This document shows positions 1 through 11,065 of a DNA stretch of 64,000 nucleotides, in pieces (within the stretch, counting starts at the first letter, position 1; the number at the start of each line of letters is the position of its first letter). This DNA is from Lumnitzera littorea (Eukaryota > Streptophyta > Magnoliopsida > Myrtales > Combretaceae): NCBI GenBank assembly GCA_024138015.1, contig JAMXBB010000008.1, forward strand, positions 8,672,367-8,736,366, written 5' to 3'. The notes under the pieces were generated by a model. The model searched no databases. It worked only from the letters and a program-made list of their open reading frames with translations, and was not told the origin of the DNA. The position numbers and the translations under genes are program-made.

Positions 1-918
1 AATTAGATTACCAATGAAACTGGACATGCATAGTAATCTTTAGGGAAACGATTAGGAGTGTTAGGCTAATACCGATTCCCTTCGATGAGGATAGTTGAAA
101 TCGTCCTTTCTCTATCCTTAGTCGAACTAAATGACAAGCGAAGAGGTTACAGCAAGGGTGAGGGTCATAGTTTGAAGGTAGTCATGAGAGGGAAGTGTTT
201 TCCATTGCACAAGCTTGGGTTTGGTTTGATTTTGAGTCGCATTAAGCTCCTCAATTCGAGTTGGAGCAGATGTAATTTCTTTGACCTCATAATGGATCAG
301 AAAATATTGTGTGATGTTTTAAGTGATTGGTTACATCACATTTCAACATAATTAATAACCTTGTTTGTGATTGTATGGTACTCTTTTGACTTTATCCTAC
401 TTATTAAGCTGGTTGTGCTCATACCCCTAGAAACTCTTTTGTATGTAATGAGTGAAGGTTACGATGTTCAGATATCACTACCCCTAGGTTAATGTGCAAT
501 TGGCTGGGAAAGTGAGGAATGAGAAATTCACTAAATCTGGGCTTTTGAATTTTCTTTTGAGCTTTGAGGAAACTAACTAGGAATTCCCTAAGACGCCCAC
601 TAGTTTCCTATCTTAATATAAATAGACTTTAAGACCTGTGGTTTTTGGTAAACTTTGATTGTAAATTATAACCCTAAGTATGAAACGTTTATGTAAATAA
701 TATTGTGTTATTGGACAACAGGTTATACAAAACAGATATTTTGTAAAGCTATACCATATGTTTAATTATTTACAAGTATCAAAATGGATGCTTCAAGTCG
801 GTTGAGTTATGTCCGCCTTGTATGGACTATATTTACGATAGCAGTTATAAGGTCAACTTTTATCTTAGGTTAGTTTATATGATGGAACTATTACGATTCC
901 TCCTGTTCGGGGCGTGAT
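1..918 (+). repeat. Probable remnant of an LTR end (Ty3/gypsy-like)
   Basis: No gene is visible here. The stretch reads like the transcribed half of an old LTR. It ends near 903-917 with a GC-rich GTTCGGGGCGTGATA, which resembles the terminus of some plant gypsy LTRs (usually ending GTGACA). No second copy lies in the window, so this rests on resemblance only. The 88-residue open frame at 85-351 has no recognisable domain and is probably chance. From 919 to 1167 I see only AT-rich flanking DNA. Confidence 0.25.
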
Positions 919-1167
919 AGAATTTAAAGTGCTTATTATAATAGTACAAGAATTAGATATGCTTTTAATGTTGAACTAACAATATATATATAAACTTTCT
1001 TTAAAAGAGAGTTTTTCATTCTTAATAATATGGAACTTACTTTTAATATGCTTTAAGTTCTTGTTCTATGCTACCAAAATTGTAGTGTATGCTAGATGTT
1101 GCTTAGTTTAAGAAGTTCATTATAGGACCATGCAGACTACATATTGAAAAAAATTAGACCTAGTTAT

Positions 1168-1341
1168 TGATAGACTATCTCATTTCTTTATTTATTTCCT
1201 TTTACATGTGTCATTTAGATTGGAGTTTTAGCTCATTTCCATTTGTATACAATTGTATTTTTCTCATTGGTTTATTCTCTTATGTAGTTAAATTGTTACT
1301 CTTCCATATATGTACTTTGAGACTACGGTAATGAAATTAGA
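1168..1341 (+). repeat. 5' LTR of the interrupted copia element
   Basis: Starts TGATAGACTATCTC and shares blocks such as AGCTCATTTCCATTTG, TTTTTCTCATTGGTTTATT and TAATGAAATTAGA with the copy at 13225-13380. A degraded Met-tRNA-type primer binding site overlaps or follows its end (about 1334-1348; roughly 12 of 15 positions agree with TGGTATCAGAGCATC). Confidence 0.8.
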
Positions 1342-1399
1342 GCATCTAAACTAGGTGCTCTTTATATCATACTATTGAGTTATTGTAGCTCTTTGTCAC

Positions 1400-2330
1400 T
1401 TTGAGTTTAGTAAGCAAATATGAATAATCAATCTAAATTAGTAACTAATGATTCATTTTACCTATTTAGATAAGATAGTCCAGGGATGTTTATAAGGAAT
1501 ATCTTATTCAGTGGCATGAATGGCATATCTTAGAGTAAATATATGAAGTTAAGGTTAGGTGTGAAAGTTAGAATTGGCTTTATAGATGGTTCAATTAGGA
1601 AACTAGATGAGAATTCTCCTAAATTGGTAAAGTGGAACGAATGTGATTATATGGTTAGATCTTAGTCACTTAACTAAATAAGTAATGACATGACTAAGAA
1701 TCTTTTGTATATGAAATCTACATTCGAGTTATGTTAGCAAGTAAAAGAGCAATGTGAAGCTGCTAATGGTCCTCTCATTTTTCAGATTCAACATAAAATC
1801 ACAAATTTAAAATAAAACAATCAGGTCGTTAGTGTCTATTTTAATAAGTTGAAGCACTGCTAGCATGAATTGTAAGAATTACATTCTTTTCCTACTTATG
1901 ATAGTGGTAAGATTAAGTATTGTACTTGTGCTTTCAAAGAAAAGATAGTGGAGTATGAGTTGCATAATAGATTGCTTCAATTTCTAATAGGTCTAAATGA
2001 AGCATATGAAGGTATTAAGAATCACATAATATCATGGAGCCTCTTCCATCCCTAAATCAAGCCTATTATCTAGTGCAACAGGTTGAAAAACAAAGACAAG
2101 TATCAGGCACGATAGATTAAGACCTTGATGTCTTAGCTTTTACCTCAAATAGAGTGAATTCTAGAACTAGTTTTACTTTTGGAGCTAAAATGTTAGTAGA
2201 AAAAAGAAAGTTAAAGAAAGGAATGTTTTGTAAATATTATAAATGGGAGCGATACATAGTAAAGTCTTGTTTTCAACTTGTTGGATATTCGGACTAGTAT
2301 AAAGGAAAAAAGGTTCTACCTTAGGGAAAG
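1400..2330 (+). pseudogene. Copia gag remnant
   Basis: The translation, with many stops, follows the copia gag pattern: a GFIDGSIRK-like stretch near 1570-1600, a region about sequence added to tRNA-primed gag multimer assembly, and a decayed zinc-knuckle region near 2228-2300 followed by a FQLVGYS-like motif (normally F-x-LIGYP). Gag would form the virus-like particle of the element. This copy cannot encode a protein. It precedes the protease remnant in the expected order. Confidence 0.7.
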
Positions 2331-2589
2331 CAGTTGAACTTTGTTAATTCTTTTCATAATCAACTTGATACTCCATTTGATGAATAAGTAGCAACCAGTA
2401 CAACTTATAATCAGGTGAACAAGAATTATGACAAGCAATTTATCTAAGACATTTCTTAAGAGATGTAAAAGATGATGAAAAATAAAGAGGATGGAGTTGT
2501 TGCTGTTGTAAATGTAGCTTAAGCAGGTATATTTCCTTTCCAACATAATAATGCTTCATGTTTTAGTAATGATAGTAATCCCTTATCTC

Positions 2590-3500
2590 TTTGGGTAGTT
2601 GACACAAGAGCTTATGAGCACATTACCCCTTTCAATGAAATACTCTTAGATACCCAGAAATTAGCCTTTCTTATTTTCATAAAGTTACCTAACAAAAAAC
2701 AAATAAAGTTGGCTAAGTTAAAATTTCTTCTTATCTTACCTTGTCTCATGTTCTTTTTGTGCTACTGTTTTCATCTAGCTTGTTATCAATTCAAAAACTA
2801 GTTAGTGACCAATCATTGCAAGCTATCTTTGACACACATTCTTGCAAATTTCAAGACTTGTATTCTAATAAGGTGGTGGCTATAGCAAAAGCTATAAATG
2901 GGCTTGATAACAGGGATGTTTATTTGATACATTGTAGGCTAGGACATATATTTATTTCTAAGTTACAATACTTAGACATTTGTAAAAATTTTAATTTCAA
3001 TAAATTTTGTTGTATCACTTGTTAAGAAGCAAAGTTCCATAGGCTTTCCTTTCAAATCAAGTCTAGTAGATCATCTTTTGCCTTTGATCTACTTCATATA
3101 AATGTTTAGGGTCCATATCATGTTTTTTCATTGTGTAGTGCTATTTACTTCATCACTATTGTTGATGATTTCACTAGAGTAACTTAGACTTATTTGTTGC
3201 ATCATAAGTACTAAGTATGTTCTATTTTTTACCAATTCTCTAGGTTAGTCATCAATCAATTTCATATTACCCCTAAAGTGGTGAAGACAAATAATGGAGG
3301 AGAATTTATGTCAAAAAATTACCAAGATCTCATACATAGCCATGGTATTGTACATCAATACACTGCCCAATACACACCACAACAAAATGGTAAAGTAGAG
3401 AGGAAACATCGTTATTTTTTCAAGACTTCTAAAGCTCTTTGGCTTATGGTAATTTGCCTTAATTTTTTTGTGGGAAGTGCATACTCACCGTGGCATTCAT
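2590..3500 (+). pseudogene. Copia protease and integrase remnant (left part)
   Basis: The aspartic protease motif, normally D-[ST]-G-A, reads DTRA near 2600. A GAG-pre-integrase region with its histidines and Cys pair follows (about 2900-3060). The integrase core follows: of the three catalytic acidic residues, the first is Asn in the INV(stop)GP context near 3100, the second is Asn in TNNGGEF near 3284, and the third Glu is kept in KVERKH near 3400. The remnant is cut at 3500 by the nested element and resumes at about 11066. It is inactive on residue grounds alone. Confidence 0.82.
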
Positions 3501-3511
3501 TGTTCCTCTTT
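3501..3511 (-). other. Polypurine tract of the nested element, at its edge
   Basis: On the minus strand the sequence is AAAGAGGAACA. The homologous tract in the second Tat-type element (19189-19199) is followed by two bases and then the LTR start TGTAGACAC. Here it abuts interrupted copia sequence directly, with no LTR. Confidence 0.6.
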
Positions 3512-3675
3512 GTGGTAAAGTTTGAGTAAAACTTTGTTACGAAGATAAAAGAGACACCATTTTTGCATAAGGAGATATACTCGTCCTAAGTAACGCAACA
3601 AAAACTAGCTACTTTAGGTATTGACCCGCTAAAGATTTGGTGATAGATATTTTGAACATGAGAGTGAGTTCTTTA

Positions 3676-4130
3676 GAGGGTATAGTGACCTTCGAGCTAG
3701 TTAGAACCCTAAAGTGACACTAAATGGAGGATAGCACCTTTACGGGCTAACAAGAATCTTAAAGAATACTAAAAAGAGGGTAGTGCCCCTATGGGCTGGT
3801 AAAAACTTTAAAAGATACTGAAAAGAGAGTAGCGCCCATGTAGGCTGGCAAGAATCTTAAAAGATATTGAAAAGAGGATAGCACCCTTATGGGTTAACAA
3901 GAACCCTAAAAATACTATAAAAAATTCTGAAAAGAAGAGCACCACCTGTGTAGGCTAACAAGAACCTTAAAAATACTAAAAAGAGGGTAACGCCCCTGTG
4001 GACTAGTAAGAACCCTAAAAAATATCGAAAGGAGGGTAACACCTTATAGGCTAGAAAGAACCCCAAAAATATTGAAAAGAGGGTAGCACTTAGTAAGAAC
4101 CTTAAAACATATTGAAAGACTGGTTATGCT
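3676..4130 (-). repeat. Tandem array, period about 49 bp
   Basis: Direct repeats built around AAGAGGGTAGCGCCC...GGGCTGG...AGAACCCTAAAA. Equivalent points fall near 3726, 3776, 3825, 3874, 3934, 3983, 4032 and 4079, mostly 49-50 bp apart. More diverged, longer units containing GAGCTAGTTAAAACCCTAAA continue to about 4480. The array sits just inside the polypurine tract, the position where Tat-lineage elements are known to carry variable 3' UTR tandem repeats. The second Tat element here has an array at the same place with a longer unit. Confidence 0.85.
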
Positions 4131-5291
4131 CCTTTAAGCTAACTAACATAGGTGAATGGATAAAACCTTCTTAAGCTAGTTAAAACCTTAAATGAGAATC
4201 AAATTGAAAACTTAATAGCGCTCCTATGAGTTGACGATTCTAGGTGAACGGGCAAAGTGCTCCTTGAGCTAGTTAAAACCCTAAATGAGAATCAAGTTAA
4301 GTCAGAGCTCTTTAAGCAGGTTAGAACCTTAAAGGAAATGTGGATTGTAACAATGCTTTATGAGCTGGCTAGAACTCCAAAAGAGAAATATGAATCGGGA
4401 CAGTGCTTTATGAGTTGGATAGAACCCTAAAAGAGATGGATAAAGGGTAGGTGCCCTATAGGATGGCTAAAGACCCTAAAAAGCAAAACTTGCGGATGTA
4501 ACCTTTTGATTTGCAAAATTTACAAACAAGGAATTCAGTAAAAAACCATTTATGATAAAAAAAAGTATTAGAAATAAGGTTTGTTGATTTGAAAAAGAGT
4601 TAATAGACATCAATCATAAAGAAAACTACATCAAGGAAGATGACTTAAACCATTAGGGTCAGCTTAAAAGGTGTAACCACATTAGAAGAAAGTAGATGAC
4701 ATGAATTGAAAGCTTAGCTACTTGGGCCATCATGGATTCTGGAAATGAATGAAAAAAACTTGTGACAAGCCTTTACTTTCTCTCTCTCTTTTATTTATTT
4801 GTTTATTTTCGAAAGTTTACTAATGGGTATAAATTCTTATTTAGGAAGCAAATACTATAACCATCCTTTTCCTTGGTAACCTTTTGGGGCATCTTATATT
4901 CTTTTTAATCTAAAAATGTCTCTTGATCTTGATGCTGAGTTTCTTAGTAAGGACTTATGATTTTAAACATTTCTTTCCTAAGGAAAAGGTAACTTATGAT
5001 TAGTCTAGTTAAAGAGGATTTTTTTATATACTCTCAATTTAAATTTCACTCTTAGCTACTATTCGAAAAATTATGATTCAATTTGTAAGTGATACGCCTC
5101 GATTAATCTATTAGGTCTTTTTCGGTATAACATGGTGAATTAGGCTTCTAGTCGAATGGTTTCAAAAGGGGATCAATGAGAGAGACTATTTTAATAGAAA
5201 TATATTTATTTAACCCGGGTGTATAAGTTAAGAACCCTTAGGAAAAACTAAAAGTGTACTTGCAATAGTTTCAAAAAAAATTAAAGATAAA

Positions 5292-5729
5292 TTATCCTTT
5301 AAGATCAGAAGAGCTTTTATTGATATAGGTGGGGAGGTTTTGTGTGATTCGAGATGCATAAGAAGGTTTTGTGTTTGTGATTTGGAATGTGCATAGAGGC
5401 TTTATGTTTGTGATTTGGAATGGGTATAAAGGCTTTGCGTTTGTGATTTGGAACAGGTATGGAGGCTTTGTGTTTTTGGGCTTGCAATGTAGTTTAAAAT
5501 GGGCATGAGGGCTTTGTGTTTCTATGAGAAAGTTTGAGATTTGATTCCAAGCCTTTTCAAAGAATTGAGGAGAATTGGGTTTAGGTTTGTTGCATTTGTT
5601 GTAATTTTGATGCCTTTTCTTGTATTTAAGCATAACTTTCAAGCTTCTTTCTTTTTCTTCCTTTTTTATTTTTTCTTTTCCTTTTGCCCCATTGTTTCTT
5701 CTTCCCCCGTTTTGCCCCTTTAGCCCCAA
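5292..5729 (-). other. Open frame with 11-residue repeats inside the nested element
   Basis: A 145-codon minus-strand frame. The N-terminal half is rich in Lys, Gly and Asn. The C-terminal half has about four copies of an 11-residue unit of the form QITNTKPLYPF. The DNA repeat at 5364-5495 has an exact 33-bp period (units at 5364, 5397, 5430, 5463), a multiple of three, so the frame stays open by construction. I recognise no domain and infer no function. It is most likely a by-product of a 33-bp minisatellite in non-coding retroelement DNA. Confidence 0.35.
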
Positions 5730-6906
5730 AAATAATTATTTATATTGCCAAGTTTTGTCTTCGAGAGATTTAAGGCCCTAAATCCATGGATCTTGGGTGT
5801 ATGAGCTTGGGTGAAGTATGTGTAAGGTTAAGGTGTTTTGGAAAGGTGTTGACTCTTCTTCACCTCAAAGGAAACAAACTATAAAAAATAAGAGTTATCC
5901 TTAAATTATTGTTAGTAGGGTGAGCACCAATTAATATTCATCCTTTTCTCCTAATGTAATGACTCCAACCTCTGAATTTCCCCATTTTAGGGTGGTTCTT
6001 GACATGGTTAAATTTTAAAATACCTCCTAAATTGGCTCAAAGGGGTCAATAAAGGGAAATTGTGTTTAGGAACATTAGAAAATGAATGCCTAACTTTATT
6101 TTGATCTACATATCAAATTTAAAATGGACCTCCTTTAAGGAATGAGTCCAAAATATTCTCACCATGATGTTACTTAACTCTCAAAGTGTTTAAGGGTTAG
6201 TATGTGGGATATTGTTTTCCTTTTTTCATTCCAAACCTTTTAATAGTGAGTTACAATTTCCTTAAGTAGAATTCTGTGATTTGCCTTGAGGTAGGGATTG
6301 AATTTTCCCCTTAGTCTCTCAAAAATTTTCCTTAAAATATGCCCTAATGTGAGAATACACCTTTCATTCATCTTAAGTTCGAGGTTACTTCGGTTTCAAT
6401 CTTGTCCGCCATCTTGATGAGATCAAGATTGTGTTTGGCTTTATTTTTTGAATGGATCACAAGTTCGCGTTTGGGGTTAGGCTTTCTTAATCGGCTGAAG
6501 GTCTATATTAGGGATTGACTACCTTAATGGGCTAAGGGTTTATGTTTAGATTGGTTGCCTTAAATGATCATTTGGTTTGTGTTTGGGTTGGGTGCCTTAA
6601 TGGGCTATATGATTTGTGTTAAGTCTCCTAAGAATTTATAACCACTAGCAATTTTTTCTTTTTTTCTTTTTTTTTTTTTCAAGAGAGAAAGATAGGGCTT
6701 TATTTTATAGAAATCGATTGATCGAATTAAATATGCGATCTTGGGGTTCTATTTACAAGCAAAAGCGAGCCATGATTATTGAAGGGTTATTTACATAAGG
6801 GATATACTAAATAAGGAAGAATGCATAAAGGAAATCTTATTATCGTAACAAATTGGAATATAGGGAAGAACAAAGAAAAGGAGCCTAGTGTTTATTATTG
6901 ATTTAT

Positions 6907-7176
6907 TCAATGAAACTTGACTTTTATTTCATAATCTAAAAAATCCTACTTTAACTCTAATATTTCAGCTACGATTTTGTCCAGCATCTCTAGTGCCTAG
7001 TATATGGTCTTTTTGCTTTCTTCGACTTGGGCCAACAAAGCTTGATTAGAGGCTTCAGCGTGTCTAGCCCTTTGCTTCTTGTAGGTTGTTTTAGCTTACA
7101 GTAGCTGTTCACGGATTCTCAAGACATCTGGTAACTTATTGACTCTTTGATTATTCATGTGTTGGTTACCTGCCAT
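6907..7176 (-). pseudogene. Decayed gag-like N-terminus of the nested element
   Basis: From an ATG at 7176 the minus strand encodes about 89 codons with two in-frame stops. It starts MAGNQHMNNQ and continues into a charged, probably coiled-coil stretch (LLAQVEESKKTIY, then ALEMLDKIVAEIL). Position after the 5' LTR and the composition suggest the start of a gypsy gag. I recognise no capsid core or zinc knuckle further on. It cannot make a full protein. Confidence 0.4.
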
Positions 7177-8699
7177 TATTTGTAGGCTTGGATATTTCGT
7201 GGATAAGAATCATTTATTTGATGAAACAAAAGAATGCACATAGAAGCATGTAGAGGCTAGAACCATTGGGTCAATTCCTTAATTTGCAAGAGTAACATAA
7301 CTCTCAATGAAAAAGAAAAATCTAACTTATAAGGAGAGCAATTTATATGATTCATTTGAAGACAATTATTTACAGTCGAAGGACTTTGTGAAAGATTTAA
7401 TGAATTTGAGGTATAGAGTTGTTGTTAACTTAGGAAAAATATAATCATTTACAAAATTTTGAAGAAACACGTTGTCAGGAATAAGAAAGGCGATGAATTT
7501 GCAACTTATTAATAAATCATTTACAAAGAGTGAGAAAATTTTAAAGTCAAAGAACTGGTGATAATTTCTAAATGTTTTAAACAAGGGAGACTATACAAGT
7601 TATCTGGAAAAATTAAAAAAAAAATCTACATATGTAACCTGTGAAAATTCCTAACTTAAAGGGCATTATGTCTATTTTATCAAAATGACAACTACCTTAA
7701 AAGATTATTTGATGGGTAAAATTGATATGATTCTTCTTCTTCTCTCTTTCTCTCTCTCTTTTTTTTTTTTTTTTTTTAATTAAGGATGAGGACAATAAGA
7801 TATTTTATAAGACAACAACACGATTATTTATGGACCTAATAAGTATGGACATTTAGAAATAAAGAAAAATAAGGAAAATAAGTGATAGGAAGACATGTAG
7901 ATGTAGGGGACTAATGAATAAATAATAATGTGGCAATATTAAGTGTTTAAGGTTGTAGTTATATAGGAATTCCAATAGATTTACAAGGAAAATGTTACAT
8001 AAAAATAGAATCAAAAGGGATTTTTATAATGATAGAGATGTAATTTACAAATAAAATATAGGGAAACAATGAATAACTCATATACAAAGAACTAATATTC
8101 ATTGAAAATTACATGGATAATACTAGAATTTTGATATAATAACAACCCTTACCATGCCCCATTATTATTTATTCGTTAGTCTGAAGGTTCGTATATGTAA
8201 TCTAGATAGGTTCTAAAGGTCTTTAAACACCATGACCTCACATGCTTTCAAGCAAGTGAATTATTGATTACATTAAAGCTTAAGTGGGGTAGCATGATTG
8301 ACTCTAAAAAGTGGTTATCTCACCACATTCGAAGGTTACACAATGGCTCCCTTCTTAGGGTCCAAGATAGTTTGATTTTGACTGTATCTATATACATTCA
8401 TAATATAATAATTCCCCTAATATGTACCCCTTAATTAACTTGCAAGGGTTAGTACAATATATAAATAAAGGAAATTTATTTGCAAAAGAAAACATAATGT
8501 GAGAAGGTATTTTGAAAAATAATTATAACATTGAAAAGTCTTAAGTAGCTAGCCCTTTTGACATTCCCAGTAAAGTCACTAAGCTATTGAGCCTGATTTT
8601 TCAATTTCTTATTTTCCTTAATGTGGTCTATATTAAATTCTATGTCTATTTAATATAGAACATCAATTAGGAATTAAGGAAAACTTAATATTTTTTTTT

Positions 8700-11060
8700 A
8701 ACTTTTGAAAACCTTGGAGCGGCCACTCGCTAGAACTAGGAAAAGGTAATTAAATTAAAACCGATTAGGGAATCGACTCTAATTTAGCCACTAACCTATA
8801 CTTTCAAAACTTTTTGAAAATATTTCAAGAAACTAGATTTCCTTAATTTGGGGGCTACCATATTAAACTTTTATAAGCACGGCCTTAACCTTTTAAGATT
8901 AGCTTTATTTTTCAAAATACCCTGTTTTAATATATTCTAAATTTAAAATTAATAAAAATTAAATTATTTTAAAAAAAGAATTAATAAATTAAGTCTATGT
9001 ATTTACAAAAGGGAAAATGAAAAAAAGAAAATTCCTTATTTTAAGTCACCCCCATAGTTACCTACGTACCCTCCAATAAAGATTAGACTTCCCATAGTTC
9101 ATTCCAATAACTTTAGCATGTTAGTCAGTTTTAATTTTGACAATCCACCATTTACATTTTTATCAATTTAGTTTTCTAAAAAATTCTAAAAGAGTAATAA
9201 TTCTTAAGTATTTTATTTTATGGAAAATCCTCTAAAATTTCCTAATTTTGAAAAGAGTTTATTATTTTTTATTTTTTTAAAGTAACTTTTCTAAGTGATA
9301 AAACTTTTTTTTTTTTACTTTTTTATCTTTTTATTTATTTATTTTAACACAAATGCCATTTTTTGGTTATTAGAACACTTCCTAAAAAAAAAAAAGAATA
9401 GATCCAAAAAACTTGTAACAACCCAATATAGAAAATATAGATTTTTTATTATTTTTTCAACCTACAATAATGAAATAAATGAATCGATAAATAAATAGAT
9501 AAAACATACTAAACAAAACAAAATAAGCAATAGGATGTTAGAATTGGATCTGGTGCATAGGGTTGGATGACCAGGTTTGATTCAAATTCGGATTCGGGTT
9601 GTAAGTGTGGATTCAAATCACCAAGAGGAATGAACTTCAATGGCTGTGCGGTTTGAGTTCAAGCCTCAGTGGGCACCAAAATGAGTGAGGAAGGGAGATT
9701 CCATATGTTACTTATTGGACTTAGGTAAGGGTAGACTTGATGCCATGGCCAATGGTGGCTGTTTGAGGTGTTTTCTGAAATCAACCGCAGTAGGGGTTTG
9801 CGAGCGTATGGATGGTGGCATGGTAGTGTGTTTGCATGAGAGAGTGGCCGAAGTTGGGTTGCTACATATGTATCTTGAGTTGTATGTGAGGAAGAGAGAT
9901 TGGGAATCGGTTGGTTGGCTATCATAGAGAAGGTTACAGATGGAGTTATGGACATGTTTGGTTCGAAGGTGGATGAGGGTGACTGAGGTATAAAGCGTGG
10001 TAGGTGGTTTTGTTTGGTGTTCGTCGTGTTTGTATGCGAGTCGACTGGGGGCTAGTAGGCAATGTCAAAGTTGGGGCACGCGTGGTGAGAATGGGTTTAG
10101 GTTGTTGAAGTGTGGTTTTCTAGGATTTGGTTCTGAGTGTGTTTGGTATTCGGCTTGTAGCCGTCGCAACTGGTCTCATGATCATGACTAGAGAGTGGTG
10201 TGTGCCTGGCATCGGTGGCAGTTAGGAGTGCGCGTACTGGGGTTGATGTTGTTGTAGGTTGCTGTTTCGATGGTGAAGGTTATTGATGGATGGTTTGAGC
10301 AGCTGACTATTTTTTGTGTATATTGTGTTTCCTACACTAGGCATAGGGCTTCTTGGGGTTTCAACGATCAACAGTAGCAATGACCGAGTCGTGTGCTATA
10401 TTATAAGTTAGGTGCTAATCGTGCTGTTGATAGGGTTCGAACACACGACCTTTAACTCCCCAATAATCCTAAATCTATGTGCTAAGCTGACTAAGCTAGG
10501 AAACTTTCTTATCACTTGTGCAATATATTTACATTTAAACTACAAAAGTTGAGCCAACCTTACTTTCAAGTCCACCCTAACTTTCATGTTATTTTTCAAC
10601 TATAAGCACATGCCACTCCAACTTATTTAAAATGACCCAAATAAATTTAATTGTCTTAAAATACACATGTTAAAGCTTTACAAATCTAATTTAATAAATT
10701 CTGAATCTTAATTCAATTTGTCCAGTAAAAATTATTTAATTTTCAAATTGAAGCAAAAGCCCACCAAATTTTTACTAGACCATTCTATAAAATGCATATT
10801 TTTTCTAATGAAGCCCCAAAGACTCATAATTTGCTAAATTGTATATATTTTTTGCTATTATCCAATTCCACTCTAAATGATTGACCAACTTGACTTGGAC
10901 CCTTTTGATACTTTGTATTTTTTATTTATTTCAATTTTTTGTATTTTTTCAATTTTTAAATATTTTTTTAGTTTTTTTCAATTTTTTATATTTTTAAATT
11001 ATCACCCTTTTCCTTTATTTTAAACTAAGATTACAATGTGGCAAAAATAAGGTGTCTACA
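8700..11060 (-). repeat. LTR of the nested Tat-like element
   Basis: The outer end is TGTAGACACC (minus strand) at 11060. The inner part (about 8700-9300) shares scattered blocks with the LTR of the second Tat element at 17.6-18.3 kb, for example TTTTCTAAGTGATAAAA and a TTAGCCAC...CTA stretch. A (minus) GAGTGGCCGCTCC near 8719 resembles the GTGGCGACTCC block common near the inner end of plant elements of this kind. The middle (about 9540-10430) is GC-richer and has small open frames on both strands with no domains. The inner boundary is approximate. Confidence 0.55.
10430..10500 (-). repeat. tRNA-like (SINE-type) module with box A and box B
   Basis: On the minus strand TAGCTTAGTCAG (10487-10498) matches the plant tRNA/SINE box A consensus TRGCNNAGYNGG at 11 of 12 positions. 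TGTTCGAACCC (10433-10443) matches box B (GGTTCGANNCC) closely. Spacing is about 43 bp, as in tRNAs and tRNA-derived SINEs, and GGTCGTG before box B is tRNA-like. It lies inside the LTR of the nested element. It does not fold into an obvious complete tRNA, so it is better read as a tRNA-derived repeat or captured SINE head. Confidence 0.55.
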
Positions 11061-11065
11061 CTCAT

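Larger units (their letters stand above)
3501..11060 (-). mobile_element. Nested Tat-like Ty3/gypsy element with one LTR
   Basis: Read on the minus strand it begins TGTAGACACC at 11060, as many plant gypsy LTRs do, and ends at 3501 with AAAGAGGAACA. The related element at 17.5-25.3 kb has the same AAAGAGGAAC sequence as the polypurine tract just before its 3' LTR, so here the 3' LTR appears absent. Order on the minus strand: LTR (11060 to about 8700), gag-like start (7176-6907), a repeat-rich non-coding segment, polypurine tract. No pol is recognisable, so it is either non-autonomous or internally deleted. Flanks share tcat (3497-3500 and 11062-11065), a possible imperfect target duplication. 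Orientation and insertion into copia are well supported; exact internal limits are not. Confidence 0.75.

Noticed and set aside
10430..10500. Functional tRNA gene
   Set aside because: Box A and box B are present, but I cannot see a complete acceptor stem or a clear cloverleaf. It sits within a retroelement LTR.
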